Positions 1-8,983 of a DNA stretch of 20,184 nucleotides are shown piece after piece. Both the position numbers and the translations under genes were made by a program. The stretch is taken from IMG/VR virus record IMGVR_UViG_3300037502_002496, positions 1 through 20,184 of that record. One strand, written 5' to 3'. Below the pieces are notes generated by a model. That model was given only the letters and a program-made list of their open reading frames with translations, did not search any database and was not told the DNA's origin. The DNA comes from a virus. Each line of letters starts with the position of its first letter. Position 1 is the stretch's first letter.

Positions 1-712
1 TGTAAGAATAGTAATCGTTAATGTCAGTGTTTGAGTCTCCTGTGAATATATAATCATAACTTATTGGTGTTGCTGACCAACTACCACCAGCAGGATAGAA
101 TACAATATTACCCTGTGGATTTGTTATGGTTACGTTTGAATATGGTAAAGTCACAGGTTTTTGGACTTTTGATATACCCCAAGGCGAATTACAAGTTAAA
201 GTAATTGTATAGTTATTTGGTGCTGTTGGGTAAGTATGAGTTAAAGGTGTAATACCAACTACCGATTGTTGTGGTGACCCATCACCCCAATCTAAAGTGT
301 AAGTACATAATTGTAAAAACTTAATGAACTCTAAATCAGAAGTATTATAGAAAGTGTATGTGTATGGATTTATGGTATTAGCGGTAGCAATAAAATTATT
401 TAACACATCCGCTTGTATTATCAAACCATCGGTTGGTGTGTAATAACCCAAATCAACAGCAGATTCGGTCAACATGATATTAACCGAAAGTCCTGTTAAG
501 AATGATGTTCCACCTGTGTTACCTGACAAAATATAACTCATAGGTAGGTAAACACCTGTAGTTCCTGTTGTGGTCGCACTTATAGTTGTTGCCGTCAAAC
601 AACAAGGATCAATAATCGTAGTGATGTCCGTTTCTCCCGTATATGGAACAAACACTAAGTCACTTTTGATATTTTCGGGTGAAATAATAAATTTATATTC
701 TTGTAATTCCAT
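1..712 (-). CDS. Tail/baseplate-associated protein with PKD-like domain, 3' end missing
   Basis: This reading frame starts at the ATG at 712-710 and stays open for 237 codons to the left edge, so the C-terminus is outside the window. The ATG overlaps the stop of the upstream 269-aa gene in a TAATG arrangement, which suggests translational coupling. The N-terminus begins MELQEYKFIISPENIKSD. Residues about 138-190 resemble a PKD or Ig-like beta-sandwich: a DWGDGSP motif (141-147) is followed by HTYPTAPNNYTITLT (159-173), the usual spacing of the WGDG and HTY motifs in PKD domains. Residues 37-80 are rich in Thr, Ser and Gly. PKD-type domains are common in surface-exposed adhesins and phage tail proteins, so a role in the distal tail or host contact is plausible. 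That role is inferred from domain and location. The protein family is not recognised. Confidence 0.8.
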   Translation of the reverse strand, partial: MELQEYKFIISPENIKSDLVFVPYTGETDITTIIDPCCLTATTISATTTGTTGVYLPMSYILSGNTGGTSFLTGLSVNIMLTESAVDLGYYTPTDGLIIQADVLNNFIATANTINPYTYTFYNTSDLEFIKFLQLCTYTLDWGDGSPQQSVVGITPLTHTYPTAPNNYTITLTCNSPWGISKVQKPVTLPYSNVTITNPQGNIVFYPAGGSWSATPISYDYIFTGDSNTDINDYYSY

Positions 713-1521
713 TATGGGTTAACATATTCATACCATTTTATCGGTGTTAAAGAATCACCAACTCTTAGATTGGTTGATGTTGAGAACACTTCGTAAGTTT
801 TCTTGTTATAATCTAAATCCACTCTATAATAGAAATATGTCGAATTATCAAAAGTAAATCTGTCGGGGATGATTGAGGTTTGTTTTGTATTTGTCATTCT
901 CTTGAATACTCCTATTCTTGCATCAAAAAAACTTGCAGTCATATAGAAAGTATCAATATCTATGTCTTGACGACTTCTTAACCAATAAATAAAAAATCCT
1001 TCTTTATCACCAATGTAATCTAAAATCATTTTTGGTTTTTTGATTTCGGCAGGTGGAACTAATGGTGATAAGACAACCGTTTCAGTTCTACCCTGTTGTA
1101 CTGGTAAAATGATAGATAAATAAAGTTGTTGTGTCTTCTCATTATCACTATCAAACAGATCCAACTTGAAGAACGATTTAGTGAAGGGTTTTGCGTAATA
1201 ATACACTTGTTCGGCAGTAAACCCAAGATTTAAATATGATACTGACCACGCATTTATTGGGATTGTAGTTGCGGTAATTGGTTGTAAGTTATTATAAAAA
1301 TAAAACTCATAATCAATTGCCGAATCCTCATTTTGGAACACGTTGTGCGGAAATCTGGCAATCTCAAAATCAGTTGCCGTTCCAATAACCTGTTTTATAA
1401 TACTTGTTTCGTACTCACTAATCGCTTCATCTCTACCCGTAAAATCCCATTGCATGTTAATTGGGATATTAATAGATTGATCTAAGTCTGATTTTAATAT
1501 TTTTACTTTATTCGCATTCAT
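712..1521 (-). CDS. Putative tail/baseplate structural protein, family not recognised (269 aa)
   Basis: A complete 269-codon frame starts with ATG at 1521 and overlaps the end of the upstream 597-aa gene by 14 bp. Its stop shares a base with the next start. No Shine-Dalgarno sequence is visible. The protein is rich in aromatic residues and beta-prone stretches, has no signal peptide or obvious membrane segment, and shows no catalytic motif I recognise. Its early segment SINIPINMQWDF, followed by an acidic SEYE stretch, resembles the N-termini of the 597-aa and 1868-aa neighbours, which suggests a shared docking element. Its place in a co-directional run after gp25- and gp6-like genes supports a virion structural role. 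By position it could correspond to a gp8/gp9-type component, but I see no sequence evidence for that. Confidence 0.75.
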   Translation of the reverse strand: MNANKVKILKSDLDQSINIPINMQWDFTGRDEAISEYETSIIKQVIGTATDFEIARFPHNVFQNEDSAIDYEFYFYNNLQPITATTIPINAWSVSYLNLGFTAEQVYYYAKPFTKSFFKLDLFDSDNEKTQQLYLSIILPVQQGRTETVVLSPLVPPAEIKKPKMILDYIGDKEGFFIYWLRSRQDIDIDTFYMTASFFDARIGVFKRMTNTKQTSIIPDRFTFDNSTYFYYRVDLDYNKKTYEVFSTSTNLRVGDSLTPIKWYEYVNP

Positions 1522-3301
1522 CTACTAATGGATCCTCTATTGAATTTATGTCTTGTGGAACTTTACCTATTTGTGAATAATCACTTGGTATGTTATAATC
1601 CTCAGGTGTTATTCTGAATATAGTATTTACGAATGGGTAGTGAGCATCATTCATGAATGGGAAATCAATACCAATACCTTCATTATCTATAAATCCATAT
1701 GGATATAGATCTCTCCACCTAAACAAAGCGTTAGTTGTCGAATAATAAGCGTATGGTGGAATACCCACAACATTTGTTGAGCTTCCTTCCTCAATATAAT
1801 CGGAAAATGCTCCGATTTGAATTGGGTTATGTGGTTGATAAAAATACCCAATTTGGTTTGTACTATTCAGACCATTATCAACAATTGCGAACCAATTTTG
1901 ATTGAATTTGATTTTATGTTGGTATGTCGATATAACTCTTTCTAATTGATCGAAATTATTCCATTCACAAAAATCACCGTCGATTGTATCACCTGAGGAT
2001 AGTAATTCGTTGTAAAAGAATGGTCCCGAACCAGCTTGGGATGTATATTGTCCCTGTGGTATACCGGTATTCGAATTTGGGTTACTTTGATCCCACCAAG
2101 TCTGTGGTTTTTTATTTTGTAGGAATGTATTAAAATCCCAACCTTGTTTCATATTTCTTGTCCACCCAAAACATCCTCTCCAAATTGTCGTAAAGAATAA
2201 CTCCGTTAATGGTCTAGTTTGATTATCCAATAATCCATTTATATTGATATCACAATTAAAAGATAATGTATAAGCCCTACTACCTTCTTTAACAGATGTT
2301 CTTTGTTTTTCATTTGGTGTTAAGACCTTAATTTCACATTTCTTTTTATCTCCGTATATGTTCCTTTCAAATCCAGCATTAACTAAAACCGCACAATTGG
2401 GGTCGGTAATAATTTTGTGTTTACGAATATAATATTGACTAATCGTGTCAGCAGAATTAGCGGCGTTTATCACTCTTCTAAACGTACCTTGTGTATTGGT
2501 TTGGAAAGTTGTACCGGTGTATCCAACATTTCTAATATTGAAGATGTATTCTTCGGATCCCGCACCTCCATCTCCTAAACTAGTTACTTGAAATAGTTGG
2601 TTTCCATTATAATTTACAGATAATTGAACGAACTCACCGACAGCTAATCCATGTTTTAAGGGTGACTTAAATACTATATTATTACGTGATTGGTTTGATC
2701 CTACCACAATGAAATATGGTATTCCATTTGATGCAACCCAAGTCCAATTTATACTCGTGTCCGGTTCTACCGTAAATAAAGTTTTATTAAAATCATTGGC
2801 ATAAGCGTAACTTATATAATGAGACCAGTTGTAGGTTGTTGCACTCACACTTTTAAAGTTAAGATGATTGTTTGGTGGTTGGGTATAACCAATAACCGCA
2901 TTATCCGTTCTTATGAAATCGAATTCAGGGTATTGTGGTAAACCTTCCCATGGCACACTTTGATCTGTCGCAAATGGTGGCTGATTACCTTGATAATAAT
3001 AGTTTTTAGCATTACCCAAAGCATTAGTGTAATATAAATTGTCTCTATACGGAACATATGTGGTTTCTCCCGAAATCGCATTTTCAAACAATATTGTAAA
3101 TTTGGTAACGGGTCTAAAAATTGTGGACGCTTGTCTTTCTTCTTCAAATACGTTCACCAAATTCAAATCAACACTTCGGTCATACTCAACCAAATCTTTA
3201 CTTGTTTGACTAAAAGGTACGTTAATAAACTGATCAGTTCTCGGTGCCGATTTATATCGTTGGGTTGATAATATTATTCTTGTTGTTGGGTCTACAATCA
3301 T
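1508..3301 (-). CDS. Putative baseplate/tail structural protein (597 aa)
   Basis: A 597-codon frame starts at the ATG at 3301, which overlaps the TAA stop of the giant upstream gene as TAATG. It ends 14 bp inside the next gene. The protein is rich in Asn, Tyr, Phe, Thr and Gly, typical of beta-rich phage tail proteins, and has no signal peptide or long hydrophobic segment. Near the N-terminus it carries QFINVPFSQTSKDLVEYD (about residues 24-41), which resembles the start of the 269-aa and 1868-aa neighbours. The length is close to T4 gp10 (about 600 aa), and the position after the giant gene would fit gp8. I cannot align it convincingly to either, so only a structural role is proposed. Cysteines are few, and no enzymatic motif is visible. 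Confidence 0.75.
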   Translation of the reverse strand: MIVDPTTRIILSTQRYKSAPRTDQFINVPFSQTSKDLVEYDRSVDLNLVNVFEEERQASTIFRPVTKFTILFENAISGETTYVPYRDNLYYTNALGNAKNYYYQGNQPPFATDQSVPWEGLPQYPEFDFIRTDNAVIGYTQPPNNHLNFKSVSATTYNWSHYISYAYANDFNKTLFTVEPDTSINWTWVASNGIPYFIVVGSNQSRNNIVFKSPLKHGLAVGEFVQLSVNYNGNQLFQVTSLGDGGAGSEEYIFNIRNVGYTGTTFQTNTQGTFRRVINAANSADTISQYYIRKHKIITDPNCAVLVNAGFERNIYGDKKKCEIKVLTPNEKQRTSVKEGSRAYTLSFNCDININGLLDNQTRPLTELFFTTIWRGCFGWTRNMKQGWDFNTFLQNKKPQTWWDQSNPNSNTGIPQGQYTSQAGSGPFFYNELLSSGDTIDGDFCEWNNFDQLERVISTYQHKIKFNQNWFAIVDNGLNSTNQIGYFYQPHNPIQIGAFSDYIEEGSSTNVVGIPPYAYYSTTNALFRWRDLYPYGFIDNEGIGIDFPFMNDAHYPFVNTIFRITPEDYNIPSDYSQIGKVPQDINSIEDPLVDECE

Positions 3302-6300
3302 TATTCTTCAGTTGTTGCTACGTAAAGTTTATAGAACCTATCTACTGCCGTTTTACCATTGTTCAAACCAAAATAGAAGTGGTAAGGTGCTCCAACAACA
3401 ATCGCTTGTTGATTAGATCCAATTGGTTGTCCTTGTATAATATAACCAATCGGTGGTTGTGCACTTGGGATGTTGTTAACATAATTAGAAATATAACCTA
3501 ATTTAGTTGTTTGAGTTATATATTTTTCCTGAAGAGTATCAAAATCAAGATCTTGATATTTTTTACTGAAAAACCCTCCACTATAAACTGTATCGGTTAC
3601 CCAGTTATTATCTTCAGTTCCAAAGATATTCATAGTAGGATTACTTTGTTTTAAAGACCATTTGTAATGAGGTACAACCTGTGACTTTGAGTATCCAAAT
3701 TTATCTTGTATTAAAGGTGAGGTACTATACGTCTCAATCCCCGGAGATTCTATTTTTCTGTAATTTAAGTTTTGTTCCGGTGTTTGGAAGAACACACCAA
3801 AAACAGGTTTAATGTCCGCGTTTGATGGATAAGGAGCTGGATAATAGTTATCACCAAAGAAGATATAATTATTACTTGGCACATTTTCAGTTATAAATGG
3901 TAACACTTTCCATTCCGAATTAATCGATAACATTTGAGCCCAATCACCATCAATTCTATAACCCCCTCTTGTACTGTTAAAGAACTGAATAATACCTTTA
4001 CCTTCACTTGAATCTCCTCCAGTTGAGATAGGTATCATTCTTTGTCTAACGCCCTCATTTAATATTCTTGATAAGAATCCTAATTGGATTAGGTCAGAGT
4101 TATCTTGATATGAGGTCGCTTTTAATTGATCAGCGTAGTAAGACCCAAAACCATCAATACCACTACAACAAATCTCATTAATAAAACTATCTCTTGGTCC
4201 TAAATCAACAACAGTGGTTGGGAATTGTATTTGTTTCTTATTATACCCAAAACCCGGGAATGAAGTTAAAGAACCAATCGCATTTTGTGTTGGCGAATTT
4301 TTACCAATAAAATCATTACCATTCCACGGCGAAGATCTATAATAGAAACTATTTGATAGGTCATTAAAGACGATCACATCCTCACAGTATCTATAATCGG
4401 GATCAAGGTTGGCATTAAATAATGTTCTCTTATTAAAGCTAAACATATATAGTGCACCATTTAACCAATTGTTTTGGAACACTTGAGCAAATATTCCTCT
4501 ACAAGCAGCAAAGTTCATTGTAAACCTTGTCTTCCATTCTAAGAATAACCTTGCATCATCACCATATTGGGCCAAATATGTTTTATTTAATAAGCAGTAA
4601 CAACCATTAACCATCCTGTCTGCTGGTATAGAACATTGACCAGGAGGAATAACTCCAACGTTACTTCCTGACCCACTATAACATTCTAATGGAACCATAC
4701 CTTCACAAGTTAATGTATTTGTTAAACCTGAAATGAAAGGATCTTCATCTTTTTGTTCACCTGATGGTAAATCAAAACCTGCGGATATTATTGGTTCAGT
4801 TTGGATACCTGAAGCGTTATAAACTGCGAAGTTATTATTTTGGTGTAAAGCATAACCTGTTCTATTCTGAACACCATTTTCAATTTCAGTTGAAGTTGGT
4901 AATCTATCACTCCTCATTACAATATTTGTACTTTGGAATGTGACAGGTGTAAGACCATATCGGTAATACGCTGGTGAATATAAAGCAGATATATTACCTC
5001 CTACGTTTACATCATTAAACCAACCATCTTGAGTATTATAATATTGTTCTTTTTGACAATCTTGGTCACATCCTTGTACTCCTGAATTTGTATATATGAT
5101 TTTTGTTGGTGCTGAATTTAAATTCCAACCCAAGAATGCCCCACCACCAACATATTGAGTTGGTGCGGTTTGTTGTCTTGGTATAGTATAATTAGATGAT
5201 GCATCAACTTGGTATAAATTACCATTTCCTAACGGACCTATGGTTATTTGTGAAGTAGTCTGCCAAGTTGGTAGTACTGGTGTATAAGAACCAACACCGG
5301 AAACGTTAGTGTCGTCAGTACATAAGTAGAAATATGGTAGGTTAGATGTGAATGCTGTAAATTTTGTTGTGTCAGGAGTAAAAGCAAATGATGGAAAATA
5401 CAAATTAGAGACGTTATTTGTTGAGCTAACGTGACTAACAGGTTTATTACCCGATGCAAATGCACTATAACCTTGTATTGGTCTGTTTAGATAATACGAC
5501 CCTTCAACCATAACGTTTCCAAATGAAGAGAAACCAAATATTTTTGATAAATCATATTTTATAGTTTGTTTAGGTGTGAATGGGTCGACACCTCTTACAA
5601 ATATACAAACTTCATAAGCCTCATAACCCTCCATTAATGTTATTACATCATTTATAGTCCAGCTACTAAACGCAGTTGCGTTTAAGGGAGGACAACCAGG
5701 TGTGAGTATACTCACATCGTGTCTTAAATACTGATTAGGAAAATACCCTGATGTGAGTTGATCAATTCCCATAAATTCATTTACAGTGAGACCTGTTATT
5801 AATTGGAAATACTCAATGTCGGTTGCGAACTGTAAGTAAGATTCTTCAACATTTGGGTTACCAACGACAGGTAATTGACTAACTTGTGGTAGATTAAGTA
5901 CGATGTTTGCGGTTAAATTATTTTGTGGATCAGTAGGATCCGCATATTGTACTGAAGCCGGTAATGAGTTTCCTGTCAGTGTTGTACCTGTTATTGAGTT
6001 AGTACCAAACTGATTAAGTGTCGCTCCTGTTAAGTTAATTAAACGATTTAAGGATTGTGCATCAGTGTAATTTGGGTCTTGGAACGAACACACATTACCA
6101 ATACCAATTTGTCCTGTTGCTCCACCACCCATAAGTACAACAACTACTTGATCTGTAAATGGTTGTGATGGTGTTCCAGGATTAACTAAAGTTTCTATTT
6201 GATTGACAGCACCTCCAAAATTGAAGTACTTATCCCTTGTATTGAAATCGTTTAACTGTTGTGGGAATGTCTTAGAAAGTGGGTAAGCAAAAAATCTTCT

Positions 6301-8907
6301 ATCAGGTACAGTTCCTGGTACACCAAATGGTTTATCAGTTGCCCATAAAAATGGTTGTGGTGCGTGTAATAAATACTGTTCATTATCGTATAACCTATTT
6401 GGGTTAGTTGAGGATATTACGTCATACCCTGAAATTACTCTGGCTAAATCTAATGAGGCTTGTATAGCCAAATCCGAAGTAATATTATCATCCGCTATTT
6501 CAGACGCAAATGTTTTATACATTCCAGTAATATCATTACAATCATATGGATTGTCATCAGGACTATCAGGTGGTCCTGATAAGTTAGGGTGATCAATGAT
6601 GTATGATCCGGCAGAGTTTACAGGTGCTATAATACTTAAAGCGGGTACTAAAGTATAGTTATAAAAACTACTAGAACCACCTTGAGCTGCTGCATCAATT
6701 TCATCATTAACACTGTTAATGTCAAAATTATCATCCATCTCAGCGGTTTTACAATCACAATCACAACTAGTACAGTCAGGATAAGCAATCATCGGTAGTG
6801 ATATTCTTGGAAACCCTTTTACTTTAATTGCGGCAATAATTGCAAATGCAAAAAATGCCGCGGCCAATGCGAATTTAAATGCTGCAACTGCTATCAAGAA
6901 AATACCCGCAAATATTAAACGAATACCTTCCAATAACCATCCAACGTTAACCGATGGGAATCCCGCGTTAATTATACCTGCACCTGCACTGATTGCAGCA
7001 ACACCATTTTGTATTGAGTTGAATAACGCTACGGCAGCGTCATAAGTTAGGTAAATACTCAAAACGATTAATACGTATTTAAGTATTGGCCACATAAATG
7101 AAATGAAGTGAGCAACAAATAATAGAACTAAAAGTGGAAAAGTTAGAACATTAATTAATGTATTGAATACAAAAAATATTGGGTCGAAGTTTCTAATTAT
7201 ATCATTTACTGGAAATGTATTAACAGTCGATTTACAAGTTCTATTATCAATTTCTTTTATACCTAAATGTCTTGCTCTACCAATACCATTTTTGTATCTG
7301 TCTAAGAACATTGCGGTTGTGTAAACCTTATTGTATTTAAACTCATAGAATGTATCTTCACAATCAATCGCTTCTTGTGGGTTAACATAATCATCCCAAT
7401 CCAAACTAAACGCATATGACTTTAAAAGATTAAATAATGTCTCAGGATAAACCTTAAATGTAAAGTCTTGTGTGACGTTAGGATTTACAGGCGTACCGAC
7501 AATTTGGATTGTATCCCCGACATTAAATGGTATTGAGTTTTGAGATCCAGTGTAAAGAACTCCATTTAAGTATATCTCGTATGACGAATTATTAAGGGAA
7601 TCCTCAAATGAAATTCCGGTATCAAAACCAAATGATTGTATTTCAGTCGCACCTGAAGTTAAACCTGGTTGGATTTGATAAGTATATGATTGTGTGGTTT
7701 CATCAAATGGGTCATTACCTGAAGTAGTCCACCCATATTCTTTAACATTTGGAACTAAGAAATTAGCTCTTTGGAAGCTATTTTGTAATCCCTCTTCGTT
7801 TTGCCATTTTATTTTGAATCGGTATTTACCCTTCGTCGGTATACCCTTACTAGGATCATCAGACAAAACTTGTTCTCCAAATTCATTTGTGAAAACGTAA
7901 TCTAAATTCATCGGTACGTTAAGTACATAAGTCCCGTCAGGATCTATTACCTTACCTTCTTGTTCTACTTGATATGTTTCTAATATTGGTAAACCTTGAT
8001 CGTCCGAATTAATTGTTTGTCGTATTGCCTGTATTTCACCAGGGCCAGCGATCAACTCACATAAATTACCTGTGTTATTTTTTGGCTTACAACTAACTTT
8101 CAAAGCATCATCGTTTGTTGTCGATATAATTGAACCCATAAACACTGCAGTTGGCTGTATATTGATGTTTGCCTGTTTAGTTAAGTCAAAATCAACTCTT
8201 GTAATACCAACTTGACATAAATCTTGATCACCCCAAAATGGTGCAACATCAACATCAAACACTAAATTTTTAATTTGAGGTAGTTCTCTTAAATTTGTCG
8301 AAGTTTTAAATGTGGACCCATTAACTTGATTTTCGGTTGCCAAACCTTGTTGTATTAAGTCTTGTGGTGATAAAGAAAAACAACCAATATCAGATAGATC
8401 GACATCCATTACAATTGTTTGGTTACCCACAGGAACCCCAAAAATCATAAAGTCACCACTATCATTTGTTGTTACGGTAAATCTATAGTATTTGTCGTAA
8501 ACCTCGATGTAAGATTGATCCATTAAAACATCAGCAACATTTGGAAAAGTACCTGTTGATTGATGTCCTTTATATGACGGTAATTTAGGTAATAAATTAT
8601 ACCTGTAACCCTCTTCGTTTGTATCAGTTATAGTCCTATATGGGTATAATTCTGAAATTACGGGATCAAGTTCATCTGCATCATCTAATGGGATAAAAAC
8701 AGAAACCTTAGCGTTTGGTAATCCAAACCCATTATTAACAAAAACACGACCGACTACGACACCGTAATCGGCACACATTCTTGAGTATAAATCGTTTGCG
8801 AGAATCTTTAAGGATAGTACTTCCAAAGATTCCCAATCTTGTTCTAAATTGACATTAATATATTTGTCAACACCGACTTCGGTTCTTATTCTATATGATT
8901 TGGGCAT
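3301..8907 (-). CDS. Giant baseplate/tail protein in the gp7 position, with internal hydrophobic domain (1868 aa)
   Basis: This is by far the largest gene in the window: 1868 codons from ATG at 8907. Residues 1-30 contain a KYINVNLEQDWESL segment related to the N-termini of two downstream neighbours. Residues about 48-180 look like a transthyretin/carboxypeptidase-regulatory-type beta-sandwich (GRVFVNNGFGLPNAKVSVFI, then GDFMIFGVPVGNQ). Residues about 575-695 form a strongly hydrophobic block that could hold three to five membrane helices. A CTSCDCDC cluster follows at about 709-717. Further cysteines occur near residues 1400-1435 (CEGMVPLEC, CYC) and at a later ICCSG. The C-terminal half is Asn/Tyr/Gly-rich and probably beta-structured. 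In T4, gp7 is a baseplate wedge protein of about 1030 aa encoded after gp6. The order here suggests a gp7 counterpart, but sequence similarity is not evident and the length is nearly double. Confidence 0.8.
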   Translation of the reverse strand: MPKSYRIRTEVGVDKYINVNLEQDWESLEVLSLKILANDLYSRMCADYGVVVGRVFVNNGFGLPNAKVSVFIPLDDADELDPVISELYPYRTITDTNEEGYRYNLLPKLPSYKGHQSTGTFPNVADVLMDQSYIEVYDKYYRFTVTTNDSGDFMIFGVPVGNQTIVMDVDLSDIGCFSLSPQDLIQQGLATENQVNGSTFKTSTNLRELPQIKNLVFDVDVAPFWGDQDLCQVGITRVDFDLTKQANINIQPTAVFMGSIISTTNDDALKVSCKPKNNTGNLCELIAGPGEIQAIRQTINSDDQGLPILETYQVEQEGKVIDPDGTYVLNVPMNLDYVFTNEFGEQVLSDDPSKGIPTKGKYRFKIKWQNEEGLQNSFQRANFLVPNVKEYGWTTSGNDPFDETTQSYTYQIQPGLTSGATEIQSFGFDTGISFEDSLNNSSYEIYLNGVLYTGSQNSIPFNVGDTIQIVGTPVNPNVTQDFTFKVYPETLFNLLKSYAFSLDWDDYVNPQEAIDCEDTFYEFKYNKVYTTAMFLDRYKNGIGRARHLGIKEIDNRTCKSTVNTFPVNDIIRNFDPIFFVFNTLINVLTFPLLVLLFVAHFISFMWPILKYVLIVLSIYLTYDAAVALFNSIQNGVAAISAGAGIINAGFPSVNVGWLLEGIRLIFAGIFLIAVAAFKFALAAAFFAFAIIAAIKVKGFPRISLPMIAYPDCTSCDCDCKTAEMDDNFDINSVNDEIDAAAQGGSSSFYNYTLVPALSIIAPVNSAGSYIIDHPNLSGPPDSPDDNPYDCNDITGMYKTFASEIADDNITSDLAIQASLDLARVISGYDVISSTNPNRLYDNEQYLLHAPQPFLWATDKPFGVPGTVPDRRFFAYPLSKTFPQQLNDFNTRDKYFNFGGAVNQIETLVNPGTPSQPFTDQVVVVLMGGGATGQIGIGNVCSFQDPNYTDAQSLNRLINLTGATLNQFGTNSITGTTLTGNSLPASVQYADPTDPQNNLTANIVLNLPQVSQLPVVGNPNVEESYLQFATDIEYFQLITGLTVNEFMGIDQLTSGYFPNQYLRHDVSILTPGCPPLNATAFSSWTINDVITLMEGYEAYEVCIFVRGVDPFTPKQTIKYDLSKIFGFSSFGNVMVEGSYYLNRPIQGYSAFASGNKPVSHVSSTNNVSNLYFPSFAFTPDTTKFTAFTSNLPYFYLCTDDTNVSGVGSYTPVLPTWQTTSQITIGPLGNGNLYQVDASSNYTIPRQQTAPTQYVGGGAFLGWNLNSAPTKIIYTNSGVQGCDQDCQKEQYYNTQDGWFNDVNVGGNISALYSPAYYRYGLTPVTFQSTNIVMRSDRLPTSTEIENGVQNRTGYALHQNNNFAVYNASGIQTEPIISAGFDLPSGEQKDEDPFISGLTNTLTCEGMVPLECYSGSGSNVGVIPPGQCSIPADRMVNGCYCLLNKTYLAQYGDDARLFLEWKTRFTMNFAACRGIFAQVFQNNWLNGALYMFSFNKRTLFNANLDPDYRYCEDVIVFNDLSNSFYYRSSPWNGNDFIGKNSPTQNAIGSLTSFPGFGYNKKQIQFPTTVVDLGPRDSFINEICCSGIDGFGSYYADQLKATSYQDNSDLIQLGFLSRILNEGVRQRMIPISTGGDSSEGKGIIQFFNSTRGGYRIDGDWAQMLSINSEWKVLPFITENVPSNNYIFFGDNYYPAPYPSNADIKPVFGVFFQTPEQNLNYRKIESPGIETYSTSPLIQDKFGYSKSQVVPHYKWSLKQSNPTMNIFGTEDNNWVTDTVYSGGFFSKKYQDLDFDTLQEKYITQTTKLGYISNYVNNIPSAQPPIGYIIQGQPIGSNQQAIVVGAPYHFYFGLNNGKTAVDRFYKLYVATTEE

Positions 8908-8927
8908 TAAAGATTTCGTTTTTTCAT
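8907..8927 (-). other. Possible six-codon leader ORF overlapping the giant gene start
   Basis: In the 76-bp gap between the gp6-like gene and the giant gene, an ATG at 8927 opens a six-codon frame (MKKRNL). Its TAA overlaps the giant gene's ATG as TAATG. The rest of the gap is almost pure A/T and includes a weak AT-only inverted repeat (AAAATA/TATTTT) near 8950. A leader of this kind could deliver ribosomes to a start without a Shine-Dalgarno sequence, but chance is a reasonable explanation for so short a frame. Confidence 0.2.
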
Positions 8928-8934
8928 AAATAGT
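8926..8934 (-). promoter_or_regulatory. Candidate promoter-like motif ACTATTTAT upstream of the giant gene
   Basis: The minus strand reads ACTATTTAT 18 bp before the giant gene's ATG. The same nonamer occurs upstream of the gp25-like and helicase genes. Its recurrence in short gaps suggests a promoter element. In an AT-rich genome the match could be accidental, and the orientation is uncertain because the complement, ATAAATAGT, resembles the T4 late-promoter core. Confidence 0.25.
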
Positions 8935-8983
8935 TTATTTCCTATTTTAGAAAAAATAATCTTATTTTGAGAAAAATAAATCT

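Noticed and set aside
1508-3301. Identification of the 597-aa protein as T4 gp10
   Set aside because: Only the length agrees. I cannot see aligned motifs, and the gene order would equally suggest gp8.
3244-3501. Plus-strand open frame of 85 codons
   Set aside because: It lies opposite the 597-aa and 1868-aa genes, has no recognisable motif or start signal, and looks like a by-product of their composition.
8940-8965. AT-only inverted repeat as a terminator after the gp6-like gene
   Set aside because: The stem is A-T pairs only with a very small loop, so it would be weak. The three GC-containing hairpins elsewhere are far more convincing.
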